A model generated the notes under the pieces. It was not told the origin of the DNA, made no database searches, and saw nothing but the letters and a program-made list of their open reading frames with translations. From positions 1,054,001-1,118,000 of the forward strand of contig QVLQ01000023.1 in the NCBI GenBank assembly GCA_003545705.1: a stretch of DNA of 64,000 bases, given 5' to 3'. Made by a program: the position numbers and the translations under genes. Below are positions 43,917 to 54,094 of the stretch, one piece after another. The DNA is from Acidomyces sp. 'richmondensis' (lineage: Eukaryota; Ascomycota; Dothideomycetes; Mycosphaerellales; Teratosphaeriaceae). Every line of letters begins with the position of its first letter. Position 1 is the first letter of the stretch.

Positions 43917-44380
43917 TACAACAGTACAGATGAATTTCCGAGCACATTTTTGACACCTCAAACGAGCTTGTGGCAAGCTCAACGTTGAGTCTACGATTAT
44001 GTTTAGGCATTCTCAAGTTGACCCTCTTGGGTCTCGTTGCTGGGGATCTGCAACATGATCGAAGGGCAAAGGTACTACGACATTTGGGAGTTCCTTTCTT
44101 AGAACTCCTGACGGTGTTAATGTTGTGACCAATGCCGTAGCCACACGATGGACTCTTGAGTGTCTCTCTGGTTTATGCGTAGAGAAAAATTCAAGGCCAA
44201 TGGCCGCTTCATGAATACAATCTGCGCTCATTGATTTGAAACAATCATTGCACAACTCTCAGACCCGTGTGTTGAAATTATTACTATTTTGATCATTCCA
44301 CCGTGTCCGACGGTCTTAACCTCCAAAGCAAGTCATCAACACCTATGAATCTGCACGCTTCTACCACGACCTGAATTGAT
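43917..44380. other. Convergent 3' spacer
   Basis: 464 bp between two stop codons with no coding signal. It presumably holds 3' UTRs. Confidence 0.5.
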
Positions 44381-46340
44381 CTAGGCCTTCTCGTCGTGGT
44401 CATTTCCCAGTTTGTACCCTTCAAATGTCGCTCCAACCTTACTGGCTTGCTCAGCGTCAAGGACAGTTACGGTATCTCCGCGGAACTATGCTTCCATTAG
44501 CTCGGCATTCAGCACCGATTGAGTTAGATTTTGACTTACAATATCAACCTTTGTGCTCTTAAATTTCCGGGCAGGAATTTTGGCTTCGAACAAAAGATCG
44601 AGCTCGCCATAAGTTCTATTTTTTGGCTCCGGAAGACGGAAGAACACCCAGATAACGCAAAGGAAGCATGTGCCAGCCCAGAAGAAGCCTGAATAGGCGC
44701 GCCAATCCCAAGCCGTGGGAGTTAGTTGGTAATTAGTGATCACATTCACAATGATGCCTCCAATGTTGTACAGATTTCGTGAAAGCACAATGGTCTTGGC
44801 CTTAAGCCGGGTCGATGATAACTCGGCAACCAGAGAATAGCAGACAGGGCCTACAGTGAAGTCATAGACGAAGGTGAAGATCAAGAGCATGGACCCGATA
44901 GCCCAGTCTGCAGCTGCTTCATCCTGCCGAGTCCCAAGACACCCGATAATGAGGAGAAGGACGCATAAGAATGAGGATCCGTACAAATATAAAGTCCTGC
45001 GGCCAAACCATGTCATGGCAAACCAAGAACTAATGGTGCCGAGAACTCCCAAGCCAAATTGTCCAATTGACATGTCGAATGCGTAAGATGCTTTGAGGCC
45101 GGCTTGTTCGTAGAATACGGTCGAATAACCCATGAATGTTGACCCACAAAGAGTCTGAACCAACCAAGTAATACAGACGATCTCGGTACGCCGCAGATCG
45201 GTCCCTTTGAAGCAATCGAAATAGCTTGTGCCGCTCGAGATTTCCTTCTCTATCTCGTTTGTGTGCTCCATCATGGCAATGGTTTGGTCGGGGTTGAAGT
45301 TGGGATCGGCAGAAGGGTCTGTCAATCGCAAAAGAGCGCGCTTCGCGTCCACGTAGCGTCCATGTCGTACTAGCCACCAGGGAGATTCTGGAGCCAGAAT
45401 GCAACCGATGATAATGGGGACCGGCCAGATCCACTGCAGTGCATACGGAATTCGCCATCCCCATTGCGAGCTACCTTCGGACAGCATGCCACGAAGAACA
45501 CCCGAAGCGATCAGTTGGCCAATAACCCAACAAAGATTAACGTACGTAGTGAGGTAAGGGCGAAGGACAACCGGTGTCACTTCACTCGCGTATGCAGTCG
45601 TAATGGTTTGGAATACCCCCCAGCATAAACCGCACAGGATCTCGCCCACGAGTAACATTGGCAGGTCCTGGGCGAAAAAGAGGATGAATAGAAGCCCGAC
45701 GATCGCAGTCATGGCACCACCAATGGTTTTTTTGTACCCGTATCGATCTTGAATAATGCCGGTTGCCATGAGACCAAGAATCTCGCCAATTTGTGCGCCA
45801 TTACTGAGGCCCGCCCGCCATGGAGCACCAACTGTAGGACCGGGCGGGGTGGCTGTTGCATCGTATTCATTACCAAATTTAGCGGCTGCAAAAAGAAAAT
45901 AAATATATCAGCAACAGTCCTCGTCAAATAGATTAAAAGGAAAAAAAAATATCGCGAAGACACATACAGAAGGCTGGCAACCCGTAGAAGTTGCCTAGCA
46001 GGATGGTATCATAGCCCTCCATGATGATAGCCGTGGACATAAGGAGGGACCACATGACGCCTTTCCGGTACAATTTGAACGCCGTTCCGATTGCCATTGT
46101 CGTCTCGTAGTTCGTCGCCTCCTTTGAATCAGCTGCCAACCCCCCGAAGTCTGGATTGACGGCTGAAGTTCGTCGCATGATATCGTCCGGGACGTGTACG
46201 ACACTTGGGTCCGGATTGACCTCGACAACGGCCGAACCACGCCGGCCGGTTGGCATGAAGCCATGCTCGAGGTGGGAGCCATCATGCTCTCCTTCGAAGT
46301 AGTTTACCCCAGATATCGAGCTCTTGCGTCTTTGAGCCAT
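44381..46340 (-). CDS. MFS sugar porter (maltose/alpha-glucoside permease-like)
   Basis: Three exons on the minus strand: 46340-45968, 45885-44540 and 44485-44381, giving 607 residues. The introns are 82 and 54 bp. Twelve membrane segments are predicted after a polar N-tail of about 100 residues. Sugar-porter markers are MEGYDTILLGNFYGLPAF in helix 1, the loop after helix 2 with QDRYGYKKT, the APESPWWLVRHGR motif after helix 6, FGRRTLY and the closing VFFRLPEPKNRTYGELDLLFE. The 54-bp second intron ends in TAG, which would stop the protein early if retained; splicing adds a 35-residue tail after VDI. The closest types are fungal MAL permeases (MalP, Mal31) that import alpha-glucosides with H+. 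The substrate is inferred from family only. Confidence 0.9.
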
Positions 46341-48257
46341 CGTGTTGACCGACGTAGGAGTTGCTGTGCCTGATCATCCGACTATATCTGGATTGCAGCA
46401 TACCGTCTATTTATCTTTCTGCACAACCATACGTCGAGTGTTCGAGGCCCAATCACAAAAAAGGCGTTCCATCATAAGGGATTCTCGGTCCGATAAGACA
46501 GTGTTCCATAGGGTCGGGAAGCTCAATCCTGCAGATCTCCCTTCTGCATCGTACATCTCATGATCGCATAGCGGTAGAACCACCCTCTCCACCCTCACCC
46601 ATCTCACCACTCTCACCACACCTCATGCATTATCGTTGCTTAATGAGTATAGATGTGCACTCGGCCCGATTACCCCGCATACTAGATATCCAATATCTAA
46701 ACCATATGGGCCTCGGTCGAGTCCACGATTGAACACAATATTAAGTCTTCTAAGCTCATTCAATATAATGCACCATTTAATTTGTTCCACTGGGACCGGA
46801 TTCAGGAGACGGTCTCTGTTTTCACAATGGGTCCAGGTTTAACTCATCTATGAGATCCAACGATGGGCGTCCATGACGTGTCGTTCTAGACAAATCGTGG
46901 GAAGCTTACCTTGGGCCCGAATTCATTATGTCCGGCAATCCTCATGGTGATCAAGAGATCCGTGGGGTTGAACCGGACCGATATTCAACCAATCAAAGCC
47001 AATATATGTCTCTCAAAATCCTCTCTCACCTACACGGTCATGGCCCAGGTCCCCTTAGTTCGCCAACGATCACGCGGACACGTTGGGCCTCGGCTTCAAT
47101 TTGACAAAAACATCCTGGATGTACCAACTTTATGTCTTGTAAATTGCATCATGCACGGAGAATCTCAGGTCGTCGTGGCGCATGTTCTTGGACGTCTCGA
47201 TCAACGAGTATTTCGGCACATTTTAGTAGGGAAAGGGTTTCCATCAGTGCCGGCAGGTGTTATGCACACTTGTCAAGCAAGAGATGTGTTACGCTCGGGA
47301 TTCGTGATACCGATGAAGCTGAATTGAGTCAGCTATGAGAGTTTCCTGCCGTCGTCCGTTTATTAATTTTGAAAAAACGTCGGTCAGGGTGAATTGACGA
47401 TCTCTGAAATGCGTATGAATTCAAAGACAACTACAATGAAGTTGTCATCAGCTATGTGGCTCAATGGGATCGTTCGAGGAGTTACAACGCCGCAATGGTC
47501 ACTTATATGGCCAGCACCAAGGACGTTATGCCTCGAGCATTCGGTAGAACTTGAATCCCCTAAAAGCTGTTAGCCGCCGGCTCATAACGTCCAAATAGAC
47601 TGGAAATTTTTGCGATTCGTTCGTAGAACAGGCGTTCGGAGCAACTGCGTCGAACCGTCGCGTTCCTATGGACTCACCATGCCATCAATTCCTTGATCGC
47701 GGAGCGATAGCTGAGCGTTCATCAGTCGCCAAAGTTAAATCGTCGCTATTTCGTCTATATTATGCCATACGATACCGGAGTTTGGATCCTGTCTTGACAT
47801 ACATCTTGCCGCCGATAGCATTGACAAAGACGAAGTTGGGTAATCCCCAGGAAATTTGACAGCCTCTTGTAAACACCTCGTGACCAGGGAACACGAAATC
47901 GATCTTTTACTAATGGACTATGTGATCTGTTAGTTTTGTCAACTGCATCTCATCTTTCGCGTACATCAGCCAAGCATGGGACTCGGATTGAAAGGACCCG
48001 TGAAAGCGAGCTACAATAGAAGATCTCAACCCTCAAAAGGGCGCGAACGCAGTGATACTGCGGGTGCAAGCGTCCAAGCAATACCGGAGGTTGAATCATA
48101 CATTATCATTACCATTATGATGCGCCATATAAGTTCCCGTTGTACCTGTTGTGCTCGGCATAATTTTGCAGCAGGATCAAGAAAGTTCGGCGATTTTCGG
48201 GTTGACTTGGTCCAGCTCTAAAGTTGATGATACGCACTCGCGGAAGCACGAGAAACG
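46341..48257. other. Long intergenic spacer, possible eroded coding
   Basis: About 1.9 kb without a supported gene. A minus-strand stretch at roughly 47050-47260 has gene-like composition (for example METLSLLKCAEILVDRD and CNLQDIKLVHPGCFCQIEAE), but it is split by a stop and was not recognised. It could be an unknown relic or chance. Confidence 0.35.
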
Positions 48258-48265
48258 TATATAAT
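48258..48265 (+). promoter_or_regulatory. TATA-like element
   Basis: TATATAAT lies about 70 bp upstream of the sulfotransferase-like ATG at 48334, a plausible TATA position. It was assigned by motif only. Confidence 0.35.
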
Positions 48266-48333
48266 CGGACTGCTGGTTCTAACCAAAGCGATAAAGTTAA
48301 CCAGGACTATCTCATTAGACACTGAAAGGTACA

Positions 48334-49055
48334 ATGAGTCCTACTCTCTTGATCTTTGGACTTCCTAGAACAGGAACGCAATGTAGGCATTCGGCGCGGT
48401 CTAACGGCAACATGATTGCTAATCCATGACAGCGCTTGCGGACGCTCTTATGTTGATAGGCTATGAAAAGGTTTATCACATGCGTGAGGTCCGCAAGAAT
48501 GATCACGTTTCAGCCTGGAACGATCTCCTGGATAAGAAGTTCGGAGGCGAAGGACAACCGTCAATCAAGCGAGATGAGCTTGAGGCTATCTTGCGCGACT
48601 ATGATGTGAGATGAGTTATCTCGCACTCCAAACGCATGCTGAATTTCAGTGAGATGTAGGCTACCTCTGATGCTCCGGCCTGCTTTTTTGTCGAAGATCT
48701 TATACAAGCTTATCCAACAGCCAAAATCATTCTTACCACGCGAGATGAGGATGCGTGGATGAAATCGATGGAATCAACCCTCTGGGCCGATTTTGTTAAT
48801 CGCAAAGAGCCGAGATACCCAATCGACAAGTGCCACAAATACTGTTGGAGTAATGACTTTCCTATGAATGGGCGGAAATTCTTTCGGGATTACCAAGACC
48901 ATTTGAGACAAATCGCTCCCAAAGATCGTATTCTTGAGTACGAAGTAAAGCAAGGCTGGAAGCATTTGTGCGAATTTCTCGGGAAAGATATCCCTGATCA
49001 GGCCTTCCCAAGAAGTGATGACTGGGCTGGATTCAAGGCAGCGATCAAGAAGTAA
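48334..49055 (+). CDS. Small sulfotransferase-like P-loop protein (Sulfotransfer_4 family)
   Basis: Three exons: 48334-48382, 48433-48605 and 48660-49055, giving 205 residues. The introns (50 and 54 bp) have GTAGGC and GTGAGA donors. The junction restores GLPRTGTQSLADALMLIGYEKVYHM, the 5'-phosphosulfate (P-loop-like) motif of this family. Later parts are FFVEDLIQAYPTAKIILTTRDEDAW (Arg of the 3'-phosphate motif) and WKHLCEFLGKDIPDQAFPRSDD. Fungal relatives (Pfam PF17784) are often mislabelled NAD-dependent epimerase. The expected reaction is transfer of sulfate from PAPS to a small acceptor, but most fungal members are uncharacterised. It is slightly shorter than typical (about 220-280 residues), with no signal peptide. 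Confidence 0.85.
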
Positions 49056-50571
49056 GCCACTTCGATTGTGACGGACATTGCAGCCACGTTTTACCATCCA
49101 TTTTCTTTCATATTCTCTGTGTAATGCAGAGAAAGTCACTGTGAACGTGCGCCACCAATAATTCGTTAGTAGAAAATGCGTCCTTTTCATTTTATAAAGG
49201 GCACCGGGGGGGGGGGGGGCATCATATTCGATCATGAGCATTAGTCACCTGAATGGCCGTTACCCGCCATATTCACACAAAGCCAGAGCATAGATGTCTT
49301 GCTGTTATCTATTGACTTCAATTTCAAATCTGCTAGGCTGAATTTCGGATAGACCCCACATTGACAAAATGGCCCTAACAATATGTCAGAAGGGAGCATC
49401 CAGATGTCTCAGTGTATTCGCACTGTCAATCAATCACTTATGGGGCTAATCGAGGTTCAATCGCCACTTCGATCGATTGTCTCGGCCACGACCAGCATCC
49501 TCGTTAAATCCGAAATAGACTCTCCTCTATGCACGAATCACTAACAATCGGCCGCTTCTCCCTGAAGCAACGATCGCAGAGCTATGGTCTATATCGTAGA
49601 GTGACGAAGGAACTGAGTTATCGGCAAAACAAACCGAATGTTTGCCGGATCTATCTGAACAATATCTTCTTCGCCGATGTCGAATGCGTTTTGGAACGAG
49701 GATACTGACATTCCATTGAAAAGAGTTCTAAAATTTATTTTCTGTCAAGTAAATGGGGGATCTGGACAGTTGAAATTACTTGGAAACTTGGGCGATTTGT
49801 CGAGAGATCCCACCCATCTTACGGTCAGTTGTATTGTCTGAATCCATCTAATGGTACACAGTATGCCATATCATAATGGATCACCCGGACCACGAATAAG
49901 CGAACCAATCAACTCAATTTCATTCATCGAGCGCATCATATCGTCTCATCTTACATCATTTACGCCGAGCTGCGGCGCCGTGAGGTTCGTCAGTTCCAAC
50001 ACATCGCAGGCTTCTCTTTTACGGAAAATTTGGGTGATCATATTGTGATCCTCATAGATTTGGGCTTGATTATTCCCCCACACCCCCAATTTTTATCAAT
50101 ATCAATATGAAACCGCTTTTACCCAAGCGAGCTACTTGTCTAATGTTTTGTGGAAGCTGCACCATTATGACACAGACACAGCGCCAGTATTGGCATATAT
50201 CTCAAAGACCGGTCGATTGTCAACTTGTGTGAAGAACCGGTATAGTAAGCTTGACCAAGAGCATCACACGTGCCTGGTACAGTACGCGAGACCGACGAGC
50301 TAATACAAGGGATGTGAGGATCTCAGGCTGCACGATCACTAGACCTCTAGCTGGATGACTTATAGTTTGGAAAGTCCGATAGTGAAGGACATTTCTAACA
50401 TAGAATTTAGGGTTTTATAGGGCTTACGAAGGAATTTGTAAGTCGTAGAAACAGATAATGGTATGAATAGTAGTAGCACTCATCCTTCACCGCGACGCCC
50501 CACATGTCCCGCCAAGATCAAACACCCTCCCAACTCTCGCATCAAAGCAGTTTCCCCCCGCCTCCCACCCA
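49056..50571. other. Intergenic spacer with a G14 run
   Basis: About 1.5 kb without a supported gene. It contains a G homopolymer at 49206-49219, shortly after the sulfotransferase-like stop. The remainder shows only short frames. Confidence 0.45.
49206..49219. repeat. G14 homopolymer
   Basis: Fourteen consecutive G on the plus strand. Length calls in such runs are unreliable. Confidence 0.8.
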
Positions 50572-51696
50572 ATGCCGCACTTAGAAACAATGAACGCTGC
50601 TCCGAGCAGCTCTTCCCAGCCCGCCACCCCAGCTGCCCGAGTGATTTTGTATCATCAAACCCATCATGCCCCAAATGATGGCCCTCCGGTCTCCTTAATC
50701 CCCCTCATCACCCAAAACACCGGCATCACCCACGTGATCGTGGCGGCCTTCCACCTAAATGAAGGACCGGGAAATATCTCTCTCAACGACCATCCTCCGG
50801 ATCACGAACGATACACCACGTTATGGTCCGAAGTCGCCTGGCTGCAAGCCAGCGGTGTGAAGGTGCTCGGAATGCTTGGTGGCGCGGCCAAAGGCACGTT
50901 CGCGCGGCTCGATGGGTTAGATACGGAGCACTTTGAAGCCTACTACGCCCCGTTGCGGGATGTGATCCGTCGGCATAGACTCGACGGTTTGGATCTGGAC
51001 ATTGAGGAAGACTATTCGCTTTTTGGCGTGTACCGACTCATTGACCGTCTGCGAGCCGATTTCGGCTCAGAGTTTCTCATCACCCTCGCGCCTGTGGCGA
51101 CCGCTCTGCTGGTCGGACAGCCGCATCTCTCGGGCAAGGAGTTCGATTATCGTGTGTTGGAAGCGACGAGAGGGCACGAGATCGCCTGGTACAACACTCA
51201 ATTCTACAACGGCTGGGGCGATGCGAGCACGCCGTTCTGGTATGAGACGATCATTGCCACGGGCTGGAAACCGGAGAGGGTGGTGGTGGGATTGCTGACG
51301 AATCCCGCCAATGGCGGATCGGGATACGTCGCACATCCACAGCTCGACAACTCGTTGCAGACGATTCGAGCCCGACATCCGACTTTCGGCGGCGTGATGG
51401 GCTGGGAATATTTCAACGCTCTGCCCGGAGGGGCCGAGCGGCCGTGGGAATGGGCGGCATATATTTCGAAGATCCTCACCTCCCCACTTCCACCGCCGCC
51501 GCCGCCGTCGCCGCAAGCGATCCAGCCGCATGACCGTCCGGCCCCAATCCCTGCTCTCGCCGCTCCGCACCCTTACCCTGCGGAAAGTGTCAAAACATTG
51601 CAGGATCTGGGCTTCACCCCGCTGCAAGCCGTGGCCGCGTTGAATGCGACCAACGGAAATGTTGAGTATGCTGCTGGATTATTGTTTCAGGACTGA
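50572..51696 (+). CDS. GH18 chitinase-like protein with C-terminal UBA domain
   Basis: One exon, 374 residues; a second ATG at 50590 (MNAAPSS) is also possible. A TIM-barrel GH18 domain covers about 20-300: HVIVAAFHLN strand, LGMLGGAAKGTF, and the catalytic DGLDLDIE (DxxDxDxE complete, Glu present), then LAPVA, EIAWYNTQFYNGWGD and GVMGWEYFNALPGG. A Pro-rich linker (PLPPPPPPSPQ) leads to a UBA domain in the last 40 residues (VKTLQDLGFTPLQAVAALN..NGNVEYAAGLLFQD, with the LGF loop). There is no signal peptide or membrane segment, so it is probably cytosolic. GH18 enzymes cleave beta-1,4 bonds of GlcNAc polymers or N-glycan cores; UBA domains bind ubiquitin. A role in glycoprotein turnover is an inference. 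Confidence 0.9.
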   Translation: MPHLETMNAAPSSSSQPATPAARVILYHQTHHAPNDGPPVSLIPLITQNTGITHVIVAAFHLNEGPGNISLNDHPPDHERYTTLWSEVAWLQASGVKVLGMLGGAAKGTFARLDGLDTEHFEAYYAPLRDVIRRHRLDGLDLDIEEDYSLFGVYRLIDRLRADFGSEFLITLAPVATALLVGQPHLSGKEFDYRVLEATRGHEIAWYNTQFYNGWGDASTPFWYETIIATGWKPERVVVGLLTNPANGGSGYVAHPQLDNSLQTIRARHPTFGGVMGWEYFNALPGGAERPWEWAAYISKILTSPLPPPPPPSPQAIQPHDRPAPIPALAAPHPYPAESVKTLQDLGFTPLQAVAALNATNGNVEYAAGLLFQD

Positions 51697-52385
51697 GGAT
51701 GTTAGGTGATGAATGATTGCGCCGGTATTCCGTTGTCCTTTTCCTTTCTTTTCCCGGAAGGGCGCATGCGGCGCCATTTTTCCTGCAAAGCCCTTCCGAG
51801 CAATTTGAAGGCAAGCACAGTGCGCTTGCTGTACATTCGCGGCCATAGACAGCAAGCTATGCAGACAATCAATCGACCGTATCTGAAGGTGCGCCCGGTG
51901 GGAGGCTTGCAAATTTGGGCGGTGTTATGCTTAGGCCTGGGTCAACGGTATGACGGCCGGCTCTCGAGCGTGTCCGCTCGCGACATGATCCGGGCTTGCT
52001 CCGCTCTGGAATCGAGGGCCCTCATCGGATTGCCTCGCAGCCTGGAAAATCTTTCCAAAGCTCCAGAAAACGCCGGACTTTACCAAAGCGAGACGTATGA
52101 GCCGGAGTATTTATATACATTACGTGTGCATGCCAGATGCGGTCGTGAAGCCTCTGAAATGTAAATTGTGAAATGTGTCACGCGCATGTATACTATGCTG
52201 GCGACTTTCACGTGAGCGCCATGTTGCTCTTCTTGGTGAATAAGAAACATCTTACGTTGGAAGGGCTAAGTAAAATAGAACTTTGAAGGGCCGAGAACAT
52301 TTCTGATCTGGCGATGACGCGCTCGTTTTCCAGCGCGATTTCGCAAGGGGGGTGAATGGAGCTTCGGTTGCATTCCCTGGCAAGG

Positions 52386-52495
52386 CACGGTGTATCCACG
52401 GTGAACCCACGGTGAACCCACGGTGAACCCACGGTGTACCCACGGTGTACCCACGGTGTACCCACCGCGCACCCATTGCACACCCATCGCGCACC
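52386..52495. repeat. 11-bp minisatellite, ten units
   Basis: Ten head-to-tail 11-bp units, mainly CACGGTGAACC or CACGGTGTACC, with the last three units diverged (such as CACCGCGCACC). Because 11 is not a multiple of three, every frame encodes a repeating 11-residue pattern (for example WVHRGYTVGTP on the minus strand), which creates false open frames. Confidence 0.9.
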
Positions 52496-52817
52496 CACGA
52501 CGAGGTGGAGCATCACACATCACGTCGTGTTTCACGCAAGCGCTCGCTGCAACCAAGGGGCATTTCGTGATCGCCAGCTGGACCTGTGCATCTGACACGT
52601 CCGTCCATGGAACAGACCGACCAAACCTCCGCCACCGTGCCCCAAACACGGACGACCGACGCATTACGCCTGTCGAATGCATCGATCTCAACACGGCGGG
52701 TGTGAGTCACGAAGCGGTAGCACAGCTAGCCCGCACCATACAGAGGCGTTGTCAGTGGACCAGGCGATTTACTGTCATCAGTCGTCCACGAGGGTCATTG
52801 TCATTACAAGCCTTGGA

Positions 52818-52866
52818 GCCTCGGGCGGATTCACACTCGGGCGCATTCACACTCGGGCGCATTCAC
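52818..52866. repeat. 16-bp partial tandem repeat
   Basis: Between two and three copies of a unit close to ACTCGGGCGCATTCAC, with the first copy diverged. No function is apparent. Confidence 0.7.
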
Positions 52867-54094
52867 CCTCCAGCAGATTGAAACCATTACACGAGTCCTC
52901 TACAGGAGACATGACACGCTTTCCCATCCACGCCATTCGACTTCCATATCTGCCACCCTCTGCCTGATTGAGTGACAGACGCGGTTCGGGGACACCCGGG
53001 GCGCGAATCCGCCAGGGTTGCGCGATCGGAAGGGCTGGTGGCGCAACAGTGGTTGAGGGAGTGGGGGCCTGATATCGCGGCCCGCATCCGTGCCGTGATA
53101 GTGTGGTGGGGCACGGTTTTTGTTCCGATAACGGAACGATCGGATTTTGCATCTTTTCTCTCACACTTGATAACGACGAGAGAAGCGGGACCGTCATCTC
53201 CTGACGCCTTGTGGCCTGACGGATGCTGTCACCCTCCGGAAGAATATTCTATGCGTGGACTGGAGGAGTGGATGGGTTTCAGCAGTCTGACTCGGACGCC
53301 GTCGTCACGTGAACACCATTGGGCCTGATCAATCGTGCGCACTTGGAATTCCGAACGCTGGGCGGAAAAGGCGCGACCCGGTCCATTGCCGCCAACGAAA
53401 TATCGACGATACCAGCTCCCGGTACCTTACCCGCCAGCCGGTTTTTTTTTTTCCCACTTCTTCTCCTTGACTCGCTTTCACGTGGCGGCGGCAAAGGATT
53501 CTTAGTCAGGGTGTGGCAGAGATAAGAAGGGCGGCGCTGCACGTCACCGCTGCGTCAAGCGAAAGTTTTGGCCGGTTATGTACCTCGATGAAGCTTGCCC
53601 GGCTGCAAATCCTTTTTTCTGACGTGGATTGTGCTCCTGGGCAAGGCGTGCGATGATAATCTGGTCCATGCTACACCTGTACCTCCCATCCGAGCCCCTG
53701 CGATAACCACAACCCCCCCGCCTCGCCTCACCAGGCCTCAGCACACCACACCACACCACTCCTCACCATACCAGGCCCCACACGCACCACGCGCACCACA
53801 CCCAGCGCATCACCCGCTCCATCCACAGCATTCCGCTCCCGTCCACACCGTTCCGCTCCATCCTCACGACCCCCCACACTTCGGGTCACACGTCATATCA
53901 CGCCCACCCCACCCCCTCTTTCTCTCTTTCACTCTCTCTTTTTGCCCGGTGGCAAAGCAGAGGAAGAAGGTATTGGAGACGTAGGTACAAGAAGGGCTGC
54001 GCAGAGGGACGGGCGTCGGCAACAGCATTGGCAGCGTTTCACCCGGTGACTCATTGGGCCGGGAGCATTGGGCACCATCAACCGTGTGCCCGCC

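Larger units (their letters stand above)
51697..54094. other. Long spacer with minisatellites and C-rich promoter tract
   Basis: About 2.4 kb with no supported gene. It contains an 11-bp tandem repeat (52386-52495), a 16-bp partial repeat (about 52818-52866) and a pyrimidine/CAC-rich tract (about 53690-53940) ahead of the arrestin gene. Open frames here are produced by the repeats or by GC bias. Confidence 0.5.

Noticed and set aside
42807..46340. Possible secondary-metabolite cluster (MBOAT plus MFS transporter)
   Set aside because: The transporter is a sugar porter and no PKS, NRPS, terpene cyclase, P450 or cluster regulator is present.
51067..51627. 186-codon minus-strand frame
   Set aside because: Shadow of the GH18-UBA gene, Arg-rich composition typical of antisense frames in GC-rich coding DNA.
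52208..52694. Open frames with an 11-residue repeating peptide
   Set aside because: Produced by the 11-bp minisatellite being readable in every frame; no gene signals around it.
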